64,000 nucleotides of DNA from JAFDZV01 sp035549015 (GCA_035549015.1 DASZRW010000111.1:1-64000), one strand, 5' to 3'; counted from the first letter of the stretch, positions 7,843 to 24,570 are shown. The notes: a model not told the origin generated them from the letters alone. Translations and numbers: made by a program.

Positions 7843-7880
7843 CGGCCGGAGACGGATAGCGCGGCCGGAGACGGATAGCG
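7843..7880. repeat. Perfect 19-bp tandem duplication
   Basis: CGGCCGGAGACGGATAGCG occurs twice head to tail (7843-7861 and 7862-7880) just after the rplJ stop. It looks like a recent slippage duplication; no function can be inferred. Confidence 0.9.
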
Positions 7881-8010
7881 CGGCAGGGTAGTCCCGCAGG
7901 GATTCACCGGGGGGATGTGGATGCCGCATCATGCCGCCGCTCCCGTGCCGCGTGCACGCGAACATTGAAAACAGCAACATCGAACACGCTAAATCAGGAA
8001 AGAATCAACA

Positions 8011-8388
8011 ATGGCTAACATCGAAGAACTGGTCGAAACGATCGGCAATCTTACCCTTATCGAAGCTTCGGAGCTGAAGAAGGCTCTCGAGGACAAGTTC
8101 GGTGTCACGGCCGCCGCCCCGATGATCATGGGCGGTCCGGTTGCCGCTGCTCCGGCTGCTGCAGCCGTTGAGGAGCAGACCGAGTTCACGGTCGAGCTCA
8201 CCGACGGTGGCGCATCGAAGATCAACGTGATCAAGGTGGTTCGCGAGATCACCGGCCTTGGCCTGAAGGAGGCGAAGGATCTGGTTGAAGGCGCACCGAA
8301 GCCGGTGAAGGAGAGCGTCTCGAAGGAAGAGGCCGAGAGCCTGAAGAAGAAGCTCGAAGAGGCCGGTGCCAAGGTTTCGTTGAAGTAG
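8011..8388 (+). CDS. rplL: 50S ribosomal protein L7/L12
   Basis: The 125-residue protein has the N-terminal dimerisation helices (EELVETIGNLTLIEASELKK), an Ala/Pro-rich hinge (about 38-52), and the C-terminal factor-binding domain (FTVELTDGGASKINVIKVVR, then GLGLKEAKDLVEGAPKPVKE). L12 dimers on L10 recruit the translation GTPases. AGGAAAGA lies just before the ATG. It is the last ribosomal gene before the long spacer leading to rpoB. Confidence 0.98.
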   Translation: MANIEELVETIGNLTLIEASELKKALEDKFGVTAAAPMIMGGPVAAAPAAAAVEEQTEFTVELTDGGASKINVIKVVREITGLGLKEAKDLVEGAPKPVKESVSKEEAESLKKKLEEAGAKVSLK

Positions 8389-8400
8389 GAACGCGCCCAT

Positions 8401-8441
8401 GCCCGGGGGCCGCGCGGCTTCACGTCGCGGCCGCCCGGGGC
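8401..8441 (+). terminator. GC-rich attenuator-like hairpin after rplL
   Basis: GCCCGGGGGCCGCG pairs with CGCGGCCGCCCGGGGC (14 bp with two single-G bulges) around an 11-nt loop, followed by CTTTCAGG. It starts 13 bases past the rplL stop. A weak T-run suggests partial termination before rpoB. Confidence 0.6.
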
Positions 8442-8786
8442 TTTCAGGGTGTTCCGCTCTCACACCGCGCAGTTGTGAATCCGCCGTTTCGGCGAAAAAA
8501 CGATCTCCCCGACGGTTCCCATGGCCGATTTTCGGAAAAGTGGTGGACGTCGGGGAGAATATCGCTATTTTCGCCAGCTACGTTGGGGGTAGATTGCCCG
8601 GGCAATAACCCCCTCGTCGCTTCGTCGTTACGCTGAATCATCTGGAGTATCGTACGGCGTGCGTATGTTCGTTCTCAGACCGACAGCAAACGCAGTCTCA
8701 ATCTCTGTGGCGCCGGAGACGATTCGCTCCATTTCTTCCAATCTGCTCATCTACGTCTATCAAACGCGTCCGCTGCGACACTTTGT

Positions 8787-8830
8787 GGATTCTTGACGGT
8801 TGTTCCGCCCCGAACGATCGTCAAGAATCC
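8787..8830 (+). promoter_or_regulatory. 44-nt near-perfect RNA hairpin upstream of rpoB
   Basis: GGATTCTTGACG (8787-8798) and CGTCAAGAATCC (8819-8830) are exact inverse copies. The inner GTTGTTC and GAACGAT also pair, with two G-U wobbles in RNA, giving 19 continuous pairs around a CGCCCC loop. It ends 134 bases before the rpoB start. No U-tract follows, so RNA processing (as at the E. coli rplL-rpoB RNase III site) or protein binding is likelier than termination. Confidence 0.6.
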
Positions 8831-8964
8831 ATTGTCGTCTCTTGATATAACGCTTCGTTCATCGGAAGCCGGCTGCCGAGGCCGGCATCCGGCTTCGATC
8901 GAAGCTGACTGAGGTTGCAGTTCAGAGCAGATGCGAACCTTCCTTTCTGACCGGAGGTAACCAC

Positions 8965-12792
<3,828 letters not shown>

Positions 12793-12903
12793 GCCCGGAA
12801 CTGCATGGAGCCCGAGCCCTGCCGGGGATGGCCCGGGGCGCGGGCGTGAAGACCGAGTGATTGAAATACGAAGTACTAACGATATATACATCGGGAGAAG
12901 ACT

Positions 12904-17202
<4,299 letters not shown>

Positions 17203-17264
17203 TCGGATTCCGGTTCGCCGATCGGGCTCCGGTCGGTTGACCGGATTCCATGGAACGACAATGC

Positions 17265-17297
17265 GAAGCCCCGGCTGCATGATGCTGCCGGGGCTTC
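17265..17297. terminator. Bidirectional terminator after rpoC
   Basis: GAAGCCCCGGC and GCCGGGGCTTC form an 11-bp perfect stem with an 11-nt loop, between rpoC and the convergent gene at 17326. The T-tract is poor on both sides. Confidence 0.75.
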
Positions 17298-17325
17298 GGC
17301 GTTTACAGCGCGCAATGCACCGGGC

Positions 17326-17781
17326 TCAATGGAAACAGTTGCCCGGGTTGATCGTGATCGTACAGGTGCAGGGATTGATGCAGACGTTGCAGCAGCATGC
17401 GCCAAGGCCCAGATGTATGCCCGCCACGGACCAGTCGTCCGGGCCGCAGCCTTCCACACTCACATAGATCGGCGAGTTGATGGGATAGATGGTTCCGACG
17501 TTGTCCGCGAGGCCCGAGATCTCTGCCGGCGACGGGAGCGTCAGATGGCTTGCCGTGCTGGCCGGCGCATGGAGCGGCGGCCAGGCTCCGGGGAAGGCCT
17601 GAAGATTCAGATCGATGTCGCAGCTGGTATTGTTGATGACATCGATCGTCTGGCACAGCGATGTGAATGTCGGTTGCGCCGAAGCGGTGCGTGCGCCGAT
17701 CGTCGTGACGAGCAACGTAACGAGCAGTATGGCCGCGGCGACCATTACTCCGGTACGGTAACGGCAGGTTCCTGCAATCAT
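17326..17781 (-). CDS. Small secreted Cys-rich protein, paralogue 1
   Basis: I do not recognise this 151-residue protein. It starts at 17781 after GGAG, has a signal peptide with a strong hydrophobic core (LLVTLLVTT, ending ARTASAQ), then a mature domain beginning with a Cys and INNTSCDIDLNL. The C-terminus is Cys-dense (GACCCNVCINPCTCTITI). Together with the genes at 18247 and 19157 it forms a tandem family sharing the C-[TI]-I-x-V/N-N-N segment, a G-[FI]-[FI]-YP-[VI] motif and the terminal CC-x-N-x-C-x-CT-x-T cluster. It is the most diverged of the three, with TIYPINSP where the others have GGFFYPV. Disulphide-stabilised surface or periplasmic location is likely; function is unknown. Confidence 0.7.
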   Translation of the reverse strand: MIAGTCRYRTGVMVAAAILLVTLLVTTIGARTASAQPTFTSLCQTIDVINNTSCDIDLNLQAFPGAWPPLHAPASTASHLTLPSPAEISGLADNVGTIYPINSPIYVSVEGCGPDDWSVAGIHLGLGACCCNVCINPCTCTITINPGNCFH

Positions 17782-18246
17782 GGTGATACTCCGTTGAATA
17801 GATTGAGTGAGGAATGGGATGAACCCGTGTATGGGAATGGGATGGATTCTTGCACACGGCCCGGCCTGCGTTGCACGGCCCGATGCCGTGCGATGGCAGC
17901 GCAACCCCCTGGGGGCGAACAGGCGTGAGCGTGGTTGCGCCGGCGTATACGGTCCTCGAATGTGAGAGAGCGCCGGAGTTCTTCGGATGGGGATATGATG
18001 TAAGAGGGGGTAGCAGTTCCTGATTGGACATTGCGTAGAGTGGCAGCGTGCAGCGATCCCGATGGCGGCACATCAGGCACCGATTCATCGTGACACACAA
18101 GGCGCGGGCCGGAGTGCCGCACCTTGTGTGGTGTATCGGGTTGGCGCTGCGTGGATTCAGCGCGAACGTTATCGTATGGGCCGTGGAGCGTCATCGCCCG
18201 CAAGCGGCACGCTGGTACGATATTCCCGGAGGATTGCTTCCGGGGG
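17782..18246. other. Spacer between secreted paralogues 1 and 2
   Basis: No gene is supported here. The left end is the leader of paralogue 1. The right end has a short CCCGGA / TCCGGG hairpin (18225-18244) immediately beyond the stop of paralogue 2 on the minus strand, a possible weak terminator. The rest shows nothing recognisable. Confidence 0.5.
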
Positions 18247-18696
18247 CTACGGATTGCATGCCGGAGGCGTTTTCGACGGCCAGCATGTGAGAGTGCAGGT
18301 GCTTGGATCGAAGCAGAGATCGAAGCATGCATTGTTCGGCGGCATCGTCACGTGGCTGACCATCCCCGAGGTGGGGCCGCACGGCGCGCCGCTCGGCGGA
18401 GGGGTGACCGGGTAGAAGAAGCCGCCCGCGCTGATGATGCCGTTGATCGTGGTGCCGGGCGGGACTCCCGAGATAACGGAGCCGCCCGGCGCAACGCCGA
18501 TTGGCGGAATGCTTCCCGGCGGCGTGGTGACGAACTGCACCACGATCTGCGCCACAGCATGGTTGTTGGTGACGGTGATTGTTGCGCACGGCCATGCCAC
18601 CTGGGCCGAAAGTGTGCGCGTGCCGGCGATAAGCGCCAGAACAAGCATTGATACCATGAGCAGTCCCCTGCCCGTTGTTCCGATTCGCATGGACAT
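18247..18696 (-). CDS. Small secreted Cys-rich protein, paralogue 2
   Basis: This unrecognised 149-residue secreted protein starts at 18696 with an excellent AGGAGG nearby (CAGGAGGTCATC then ATG). The signal peptide spans about residues 1-31 (LLMVSMLVLALIAG, then RTLSAQ). The mature part opens with WPCATITVTNNHAVAQIVVQ, has a Pro/Gly-rich middle (PPGSIPPIGVAPGGSV), the shared GIISAGGFFYPVTPP, then HVTMPPNNACFDLCFDPSTC and a Pro-rich tail ending ACNP. It aligns well with the gene at 19157 over its whole length, so the two are recent tandem duplicates. Each has its own leader and ribosome site, which suggests independent transcription. Confidence 0.75.
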   Translation of the reverse strand: MSMRIGTTGRGLLMVSMLVLALIAGTRTLSAQVAWPCATITVTNNHAVAQIVVQFVTTPPGSIPPIGVAPGGSVISGVPPGTTINGIISAGGFFYPVTPPPSGAPCGPTSGMVSHVTMPPNNACFDLCFDPSTCTLTCWPSKTPPACNP

Positions 18697-19156
18697 GATG
18701 ACCTCCTGTGAAAGGCGGTTGGAGTAAATGATGACGCAGCGGTATTGCACGGGCACGCCCGGCAGGTACGCCGCGTGATTGATACGCAGCACATCGGCAC
18801 ACAGCCGTCGGTGCCGAAGCACCCGTGGCTGCGCCCAGTGGTCTGCAATTGATCGATGGTGAGTGGGGTTGGCCGGGGGCCACCACCGCCAGGTGAGCCG
18901 GGCGGCGGATCTTCTGCGCTATCGACTGTTGTGTCGATGCCCCTCGGGTTGGGAGAGGAAAGCGGTGACCGAGCCTGAGGGGTGTATCTACACAGGGTTC
19001 CGGCAGAGTTGTCGGCACGATGACTCCGGGTATGCGGAATCGCGGGATCATCGGATCCCCTCCGACTGACGGAATGGGAACCGGTGCACTGTGGCGGGGC
19101 AGCCACGGCATCTACCGTGGCTGCCTGCCTTCACGTACGCATGGTCGGTTGCGCGA
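18697..19156. other. Spacer between secreted paralogues 2 and 3
   Basis: No gene is supported in this stretch. It holds the upstream region of paralogue 2 and, at 19098-19125, the hairpin after paralogue 3. Nothing else is recognisable. Confidence 0.5.
19098..19125 (-). terminator. Terminator of secreted paralogue 3
   Basis: GGCAGCCACGG and CCGTGGCTGCC form a perfect 11-bp stem with a 6-nt loop, 32 bases past the stop of the minus-strand gene at 19157. No U-tract follows. Confidence 0.6.
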
Positions 19157-19615
19157 TTACGGTCTGCACTTCGGCGGCACCGGCGAGTTGGTGAGCGTGA
19201 TCGTGCACGTGTTCACATCGAAGCAGATGTTGAAGCAGCAGCCCGGAGGCGGGCCGAGCGTCACGTGCTGGATCCAGAAGTCCGTCGGCAGGCAGCCGAT
19301 TCCGAGCGGCGGAGCGGGCGGATTCACCGGATAGAAGAAGCCGCCGAAGCTGGTGATGCCGGTGATCTGCAGGCCCGGAGGGGGCGTGGGAATGACGACT
19401 GCCGTGCCCGCGGGGACCAGCACCGGCGGAACGGCTCCGGCGGGAATCGTGACCAGGTTGAGCTGCGCAGTACACAACGTTGTGTTGTTGATTGTTGTAT
19501 TCGGGCAGGGGGGATTCCACGGCAGCTGAGCCGATGCCGTCTGGATGCATGCGAACGCCGCCAGCGTAAGCGCGGCCGCCATCATCATGGCTGATGTTCT
19601 GATACGAGAGATCAT
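19157..19615 (-). CDS. Small secreted Cys-rich protein, paralogue 3
   Basis: This unrecognised 152-residue secreted protein starts at 19615 after AGGAG. The signal peptide (MMMAAALTLAAFACIQTASA region, about 1-29) is followed by PPCPNTTINNTTLCTAQLNL, a Pro-rich stretch (IPAGAVPPVLVPAGTAVV), the family motif GITSFGGFFYPVNPP, the Trp-containing DFWIQHVTLG, and the Cys cluster GCCFNICFDVNTCTITL. Its leader shares a GGAATGGG...ATGAA-like stretch with paralogue 1 on the plus strand. Nothing in the neighbourhood ties it to a pathway. The MFS exporter upstream is divergent. Confidence 0.75.
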   Translation of the reverse strand: MISRIRTSAMMMAAALTLAAFACIQTASAQLPWNPPCPNTTINNTTLCTAQLNLVTIPAGAVPPVLVPAGTAVVIPTPPPGLQITGITSFGGFFYPVNPPAPPLGIGCLPTDFWIQHVTLGPPPGCCFNICFDVNTCTITLTNSPVPPKCRP

Positions 19616-20056
19616 TCCTGTCTCCTGTGTATTGGGATGTATGTGGAATGGGGGATGAATTGCCGGAGTAGGTGCGCCGCAAACCCTTGCGGGCAAAGGC
19701 TTGCAGCCGGATGGGGTCAGCCGCGGATGCGATTCCAGATTGTGTTGTGCTGCAGACTGTCGTGGCAATCACGTTCGGGCCGCCATTGATTGGGGGGACT
19801 CACATCCCGGCCGAGACACTCGGCGGCGCCGGACGGAGTGAAGCCGGCGCTCTTGTGGATGTCACATACTAAGAGGAACTTCTACTCCGAGTTTGGACAT
19901 GATTACCTGAGAAAACTGCATTCGAGAAGAAAGAAGATCTCCCTGTTGGCATGACGTATGTGGTAACTCTCGGGAATTTGTTCGATGTTCCGCACGCCGA
20001 ACACAGATCGGCCGCGACGCGGCCGATGATGCGGATCATTCCTGCACGGAGGTTGG
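19616..20056. other. Divergent promoter region, no gene seen
   Basis: This region separates secreted paralogue 3 (minus) from the MFS exporter (plus). It must contain both promoters, but I see no confident promoter motif or operator. A ribosome site for the exporter (GGAGGT) is at the right end. Confidence 0.4.
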
Positions 20057-21658
20057 ATGAGCAGCTCCCCTGATGCCTCGACGCTCGCTGCCGCAACGGG
20101 ATCCAGGCCATGGATACTCGCAGCCACGATCATAGGCTCCAGCATGGCCTACATCGACGGCTCCGTTGTCAACGTTGCCATGCCGGTGCTGCAACGCGAT
20201 TTCGGCGTGCGCATCGATCAGGTGCAGTGGGTCGTGGAGGCCTACACGCTCTTCGTCGCCTCGCTGATATTGATCGGAGGAACGCTCGGCGATCGTTACG
20301 GTCGCCGGCGCATCTACGCTGCAGGCGTTGCGCTCTATTCGATTGCGTCGGTATGGTGCGGGCTGGCGCCGAATGTGGATCAACTGATTCTTGCCCGCGT
20401 GCTGCAGGGGATCGGCGGCGCGATGCTGGTGCCGGGAAGCCTCGCAATCATCACCTCCTGCTTCTCCGATGAGGAGCGTGGCAAGGCGATCGGCACGTGG
20501 TCCGGACTCTCGGCCGTCTCCACGGCGATCGGCCCGCTGCTTGGCGGGTGGCTGGTGGACAACATCTCCTGGCGCGGCGTCTTCTTCATCAACGTTCCGC
20601 TCGGCGCGCTGGTGCTTCTGCTCCTCTACAGGCATGTTCCCGAGAGCAGCGACCCCGATGCGCCGAAGCGGCTGGACTGGACGGGCGCGGCTCTTGCGGC
20701 AACCGGGCTGGGCTCGCTGGTGTTCGGGTTGATTCAGGCGAACACACTCGGCGCCCGCAGTCCCATTGTTCTCGGCTCGTGCGGCGGCGGCATCCTGCTT
20801 CTGGCGGCCTTCATCTGGGTGCAGGCGCATACGGCCGCGCCGATGATGCCGCTCAAACTGTTTCGCTCGCGCGAGTTTGCCGCAACGAATATTCTCACGC
20901 TCCTGTTGTACGCCGCGCTGGGCGGCATGATGTTCTTTCTCGGATTCAATCTCATTCAGGTTCAGGGCTACTCCGCAACGGCAACGGGCGCGGCGCTGCT
21001 GCCGTTCATCATCCTCATCTCCACACTCTCACGCTGGGCCGGAGGGCTTGCAACGCGCCATGGGCCGCGCCTTCCGCTGGTGCTCGGTCCCGTGGTTGCG
21101 GCGGGCGGATTCGCACTCCTCACCCTTCCCTCACTGGGAGGCTCCTACTGGAGCACGTTTTTCCCCGGCATCGCGGGTGTGGGATTGGGCATGGCAATTA
21201 CCGTGGCCCCGCTCACCGCCACCGTGATGGGCTCCGTTGCGCCTCATCATGCCGGCACCGCCTCCGGCATCAACAACGCCGTGTCGTGGCTTGCCAGCCT
21301 GCTCGCCATCGCCCTGCTGGGCCTTGTCGCCGTGGACAGCTTTCGCGGGAAGCTGGAGACGGAGCTGATGCGCCGGCCGCTGAGCCAGGCATATCGTACT
21401 GCGATAGCAGGCCAGAGTGCCAAGCTCGCGCAGATCGAACTTCCGGCCGCGATGAGCAGGGAGGAGGCCGCGGCCGCGCATGCCGCGATCGACGTGGCAT
21501 ACATCGGAACGTTTCGCATCGTGATGTTCTGGTGCGCCGGCCTTGCGCTCGCCAGCGGCCTCCTGGCCGGGGCGGTGCTGGGAACGGGCAAACGATTGAA
21601 GATCAATCAGCAGGAATCTGGAATCACGAATCAGGGACTACGAATTCCCCGTCCTTAA
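20057..21658 (+). CDS. DHA2-family (EmrB/QacA-type) MFS exporter
   Basis: The 533-residue inner-membrane protein matches the 14-helix drug:H+ antiporter 2 branch of the major facilitator superfamily. The start has GGAGGT seven bases upstream. Helix 1 carries MAYIDGSVVNVAMPVLQRDF, the loop 2-3 motif A is GGTLGDRYGRRRIY, and the helix-5 motif C region reads GLSAVSTAIGPLLGGWL. The C-terminal part ends in a short charged tail. The family exports hydrophobic drugs or metabolites, often with a membrane-fusion partner; none is adjacent here. It is followed after 28 bases by the nucleoside phosphorylase gene, so the two may be co-transcribed, though a functional link is not obvious. Confidence 0.9.
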   Translation: MSSSPDASTLAAATGSRPWILAATIIGSSMAYIDGSVVNVAMPVLQRDFGVRIDQVQWVVEAYTLFVASLILIGGTLGDRYGRRRIYAAGVALYSIASVWCGLAPNVDQLILARVLQGIGGAMLVPGSLAIITSCFSDEERGKAIGTWSGLSAVSTAIGPLLGGWLVDNISWRGVFFINVPLGALVLLLLYRHVPESSDPDAPKRLDWTGAALAATGLGSLVFGLIQANTLGARSPIVLGSCGGGILLLAAFIWVQAHTAAPMMPLKLFRSREFAATNILTLLLYAALGGMMFFLGFNLIQVQGYSATATGAALLPFIILISTLSRWAGGLATRHGPRLPLVLGPVVAAGGFALLTLPSLGGSYWSTFFPGIAGVGLGMAITVAPLTATVMGSVAPHHAGTASGINNAVSWLASLLAIALLGLVAVDSFRGKLETELMRRPLSQAYRTAIAGQSAKLAQIELPAAMSREEAAAAHAAIDVAYIGTFRIVMFWCAGLALASGLLAGAVLGTGKRLKINQQESGITNQGLRIPRP

Positions 21659-21686
21659 TTCTCAACTCCTCGGGTCGCATCTGCCG

Positions 21687-22454
21687 ATGTCTGATTCGCA
21701 ATTATCGAAGATCCGGCGTGCGCTTGGTGGCAAGCGCGCGGATATCCTCGTGGTGCTCGGTTCCGGGATGGGGCATTGCTTCCTTCCGCATGAGTACGAC
21801 GTACTGTACGAGCACGGGGAGACCGGTGTGGTGGGCCATTCCGGACGGCTGGTGCTGCTTCGAAGCAGCGAAGGCACCGTGCTGGTAAGCCTTGGGCGCC
21901 GCCATCTCTACGAAGGCCTGGCACCCGGCGACGTGGCCGCATCGGTCCGTGCTGCAGGCGAACTCGGCGTCCGGGCCGTCCTGCTCACCAATGCATCGGG
22001 AGGGCTGAACCCTCGTTACCGGGCTGGCGACATCATGCTGATCGAGGAATGCATCGGAATGATGATGGCGCGTCAGCTGCATGCCTGCGGCGTACGGGGG
22101 GAGCTCTTCGCAACGGAGCGTTATGCGGCAATTGCATCGGCTGCGCTTGCGCGCGGCGTCGCTCTCGAGCGCGGAACGTACGCGGCAGTTCCGGGGCCCA
22201 GCTACGAGACGCGCGCGGAGATCCGGATGCTGCGCCGCATGGGGGCGGATGCGGTCGGCATGTCGACACTTCCCGAGGCGTTGGAGGCGCGGCGCGCGGG
22301 AGCGAAGGTGATCGGCATATCGCTCATCACCAACACCCTCTCGGACACGGCGCGCACCATGCTGGATCATGCGGACGTGGTGGCACAGGGAGCGGCAGGC
22401 ATTGCCCGCATGCGTACGGCGCTGGACGTGACGCTGGCAGCCGTGTGGGCATAG
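21687..22454 (+). CDS. Purine nucleoside phosphorylase (trimeric, PNP/MTAP family)
   Basis: The 255-residue enzyme has the hallmarks of the trimeric PNP family: the phosphate-binding VVLGSGMG, LGRRHLYEG, the core LLTNASGGLNPRYRAGDIML, AVPGPSYETRAEIRMLRRMG with the conserved GPSYET, and GADAVGMST. Near the C-terminus SLITNTLSD holds the base-binding Asn. It cleaves purine (deoxy)nucleosides with phosphate in salvage. Length is slightly short for the family (about 270). It follows the exporter by 28 bases. No ribosome site is clear. The minus strand of this gene is accidentally open, which extends the neighbouring frame (see 22522). Confidence 0.92.
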   Translation: MSDSQLSKIRRALGGKRADILVVLGSGMGHCFLPHEYDVLYEHGETGVVGHSGRLVLLRSSEGTVLVSLGRRHLYEGLAPGDVAASVRAAGELGVRAVLLTNASGGLNPRYRAGDIMLIEECIGMMMARQLHACGVRGELFATERYAAIASAALARGVALERGTYAAVPGPSYETRAEIRMLRRMGADAVGMSTLPEALEARRAGAKVIGISLITNTLSDTARTMLDHADVVAQGAAGIARMRTALDVTLAAVWA

Positions 22455-22521
22455 GGAGCGGTTGGTGTGCCTGGCCATGGCGGCGCGGCGGAGCGCAGTT
22501 CGGGAGGATCGCGCCGGGTTG

Positions 22522-23228
22522 CTATCGAACAACGGCGTGCGCATTGAGATCGAGTGTTGCCTGCATGGAGGCGGGGAGGGGGCGAACCGCGAGCACGGGG
22601 GAGTACCGGTTCCGGTCTGCGCAGTGATACCGGAGGTGTTGCCGTAGGCGACGCCGTCGATAATGGCGCCGACGATTTCATCGTAGCCGTTCGGATGGCT
22701 GCGCCTGCGAATGACGCCGATCCCTTCCGCCCATTCGTCCGACGAAGACCAGTCCAGGCCGACTGCGCCACCGCTGTAGTAGACAACCTCCGTGGAGCGA
22801 ACGGATCTGCCCAAGATGCCGGGATGATAGATGGCGTTGATCTGCGCATACGTTGGCACATCGAGGGTGATCGTGTCCACCACCCACCAATCGCCGGAGT
22901 CGGCGGTGGCTGTGAACCATCGTTTGAATGTCTGCCATCGCGGGTTTGAACGTTGATCGAACAAGCAATTCGTATCGACCCGGTACCAGAATTGTTCTCC
23001 AGCGGATGAAGTTATACAAAGCCAATATTCACCATCTGCACCGATGGAATCACGCACCACGGTCTCATTGCAGCCGCTCTTGAAGCGTGTGGAGGCATAG
23101 AACCAGGTATCGCCCGGACGCAGGCCGTAGTCGCAGGGCCAGCCGTGAGGCTGAGCAGTTGAGGTGCCCGAAGCGGCTATCACAATCGCGGTCGCCTGGA
23201 GAAGGAAATGACCGTTGCAATACTTCAT
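22522..23228 (-). CDS. Secreted hypothetical protein, 3' end apparently frameshifted
   Basis: From 23228 the frame gives a signal peptide (FLLQATAIVIAASGTSTAQ) and a mature domain rich in Trp and Tyr (GLRPGDTWFYASTRFKSG, WWVVDTITLDVP, AVGLDWSSSDEWAEGIGVI) that looks like genuine coding sequence to about residue 215 (GVAYGNTSGITAQTGTGT). After that the same frame loses protein-like character and runs antisense through the phosphorylase gene to 21702. In another minus frame the text continues plausibly as YSPVLAVRPLPASMQATLDL and stops at TAG (22522-22524). I infer a one-base indel, real or from assembly, near 22600. The end given is for that shifted reading. No family is recognised. Confidence 0.5.
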
Positions 23229-23600
23229 GCGAAGGCTCCGAACGAAAAACGATGATACGGCGACGGGCGATTCAATCCGCTGCTCATGTTCTACGCATCA
23301 CCAACCAGGTATGCCGCCGTCATCGGGCGGGAACCGTGCCGGGCAGACGTTCCAGCCCGCACACTTATCATCGCCTCCCGCACAACTGTTACCGCGTGGC
23401 ATCAGATAATCATTCATGATTTCAGCCCGGCCAACCGGGCGATATGTTGGGGGTGATCGCGAAGGCTGGAACGCCGATGCATTCTGCCGCGATCGCATCA
23501 TGCGCCGTTGTCCGTGCGCCCCTCCGGCATAGTGAAATGGTCCAGCAGGCGGAGCGGCGGCGATCATGATCAACCATTATCATCCAAACGGAATACTTCC
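23229..23600. other. Intergenic region, no gene seen
   Basis: This divergent spacer sits between the damaged secreted-protein gene and the lipoprotein gene. I see no confident promoter, repeat or RNA. Confidence 0.4.
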
Positions 23601-24401
23601 ATGACAAAACGAATCTCTGCCATGCTATTCGGCACGGTTCTCTGCTGTTCGATCGCGGGGTTCATCGCCTGCAACGAACAGGAGAGCACGCCGAGTTCTC
23701 CAAAGGCCGGCCCGGTATCGGGTGGCAGCAAGGGCGGCCATGTGCTTGCCGGTAATTGCGTGGACTTCTCCGGGAGCACCATCTGTGCGCTCGGCAGGGG
23801 AGACGTCAGGCTTGGCGCCGACAATGTCACCGTCTCCAACATGGTTTCCGACGATGGAAGCGATGGTGCATCGAGCAGCTTCAGCGATGCAACGCAATGG
23901 ACGCAGAACGGGCAATTGCATGTGAACGCAGCGGGCAACAACCGGATCACGTTCTCCGCAGTGACGGGCGGCGAGACCGTCAGTACGTTCGCGCTGAGCC
24001 AGCAGGGTGCCACGACGCACTTCGACCTCACCCCGCACTTCACGGGCGCGCTCAACAACGCATCGTCATACGACATCGCGATCTACAACCATGGCGAGCT
24101 GGTTGCCACCGAAGAGGATGTGCCGGATGGCTCCAACGCAATGATCGTCTTCAACAGCGTGCAGGATCTGCTCATGGCTCCGGCATGGTTGCTGAAGTTC
24201 TACAACATCTGCAAGTGGCAGCTCATCTTCGATAGCGCCATGCCCGTTCATACGCCGGGCGGGCACGATGTGACCGGCGATCAGATCGACATCACCGAGC
24301 ACTCGCATCTCGGCCATTACGCATACAACTACTTCCAGAGTGTGAACGAGCAGGGGAACGCGAGCTCCTATGTCATCACCAGGGAATCGACCAGCCGATG
24401 A
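23601..24401 (+). CDS. Hypothetical lipoprotein
   Basis: The 266-residue product starts at 23601 and has a lipoprotein signal: basic start (MTKRISAM), hydrophobic core, and lipobox IAGFIAC with Cys 22 or so as the lipidated residue. The mature chain starts with a Ser/Gly/Lys linker, then a region rich in Asn, Thr and Ser (QLHVNAAGNNRITFSAVTGG) with a beta-sandwich feel, and ends with an aromatic/His-rich stretch (HSHLGHYAYNYFQSVNEQG). I recognise no family. It is followed by a hairpin and then the diheme oxidoreductase gene on the same strand, so the two may be partners at the periplasmic face, but this is inference from proximity. Confidence 0.75.
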   Translation: MTKRISAMLFGTVLCCSIAGFIACNEQESTPSSPKAGPVSGGSKGGHVLAGNCVDFSGSTICALGRGDVRLGADNVTVSNMVSDDGSDGASSSFSDATQWTQNGQLHVNAAGNNRITFSAVTGGETVSTFALSQQGATTHFDLTPHFTGALNNASSYDIAIYNHGELVATEEDVPDGSNAMIVFNSVQDLLMAPAWLLKFYNICKWQLIFDSAMPVHTPGGHDVTGDQIDITEHSHLGHYAYNYFQSVNEQGNASSYVITRESTSR

Positions 24402-24442
24402 CGGAGCATCCGGATGTCATGTTGAAATAACGTGATCGCTCT

Positions 24443-24491
24443 CCCGACGGCGGAGCCTGCGCGACATTCGTTCGCCGGCCTCGCCGTCGGG
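24443..24491 (+). terminator. Hairpin between lipoprotein and diheme genes
   Basis: CCCGACGGCG (24443-24452) and CGCCGTCGGG (24482-24491) are perfect inverse copies, extendable by an AG/CT step with one bulge. It lies 41 bases after the lipoprotein stop, with no clear T-tract. It may terminate or attenuate between the two genes. Confidence 0.5.
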
Positions 24492-24570
24492 ATCGCACTC
24501 CGCACTCCATCGGCAGCGAGAATTCATCCGCGGCGCGGACACCAACCAGAACATCAGTCGGAAAGGGACT

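Larger units (their letters stand above)
8389..8964. other. rplL-rpoB spacer with two strong hairpins
   Basis: No gene is supported in these 576 bases; the small frame at 8399-8608 lacks codon bias and homology. The spacer holds a GC-rich hairpin (8401-8441) and a long near-perfect hairpin (8787-8830), annotated separately. These suit the known need to lower rpoBC expression relative to rplJL by attenuation or RNA processing. Confidence 0.6.

Noticed and set aside
8399..8608. Small plus-strand frame after rplL
   Set aside because: It begins inside a strong hairpin, has no Shine-Dalgarno and no protein-like composition.
8793..8798. TTGACG as a -35 box for an rpoB promoter
   Set aside because: It is part of the perfect hairpin arm and no -10 box lies at the right distance.
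21702..22521. Extension of the minus-strand secreted-protein frame through the phosphorylase gene
   Set aside because: The phosphorylase on the plus strand is clear from motifs, and the minus-strand text there has no protein-like pattern.
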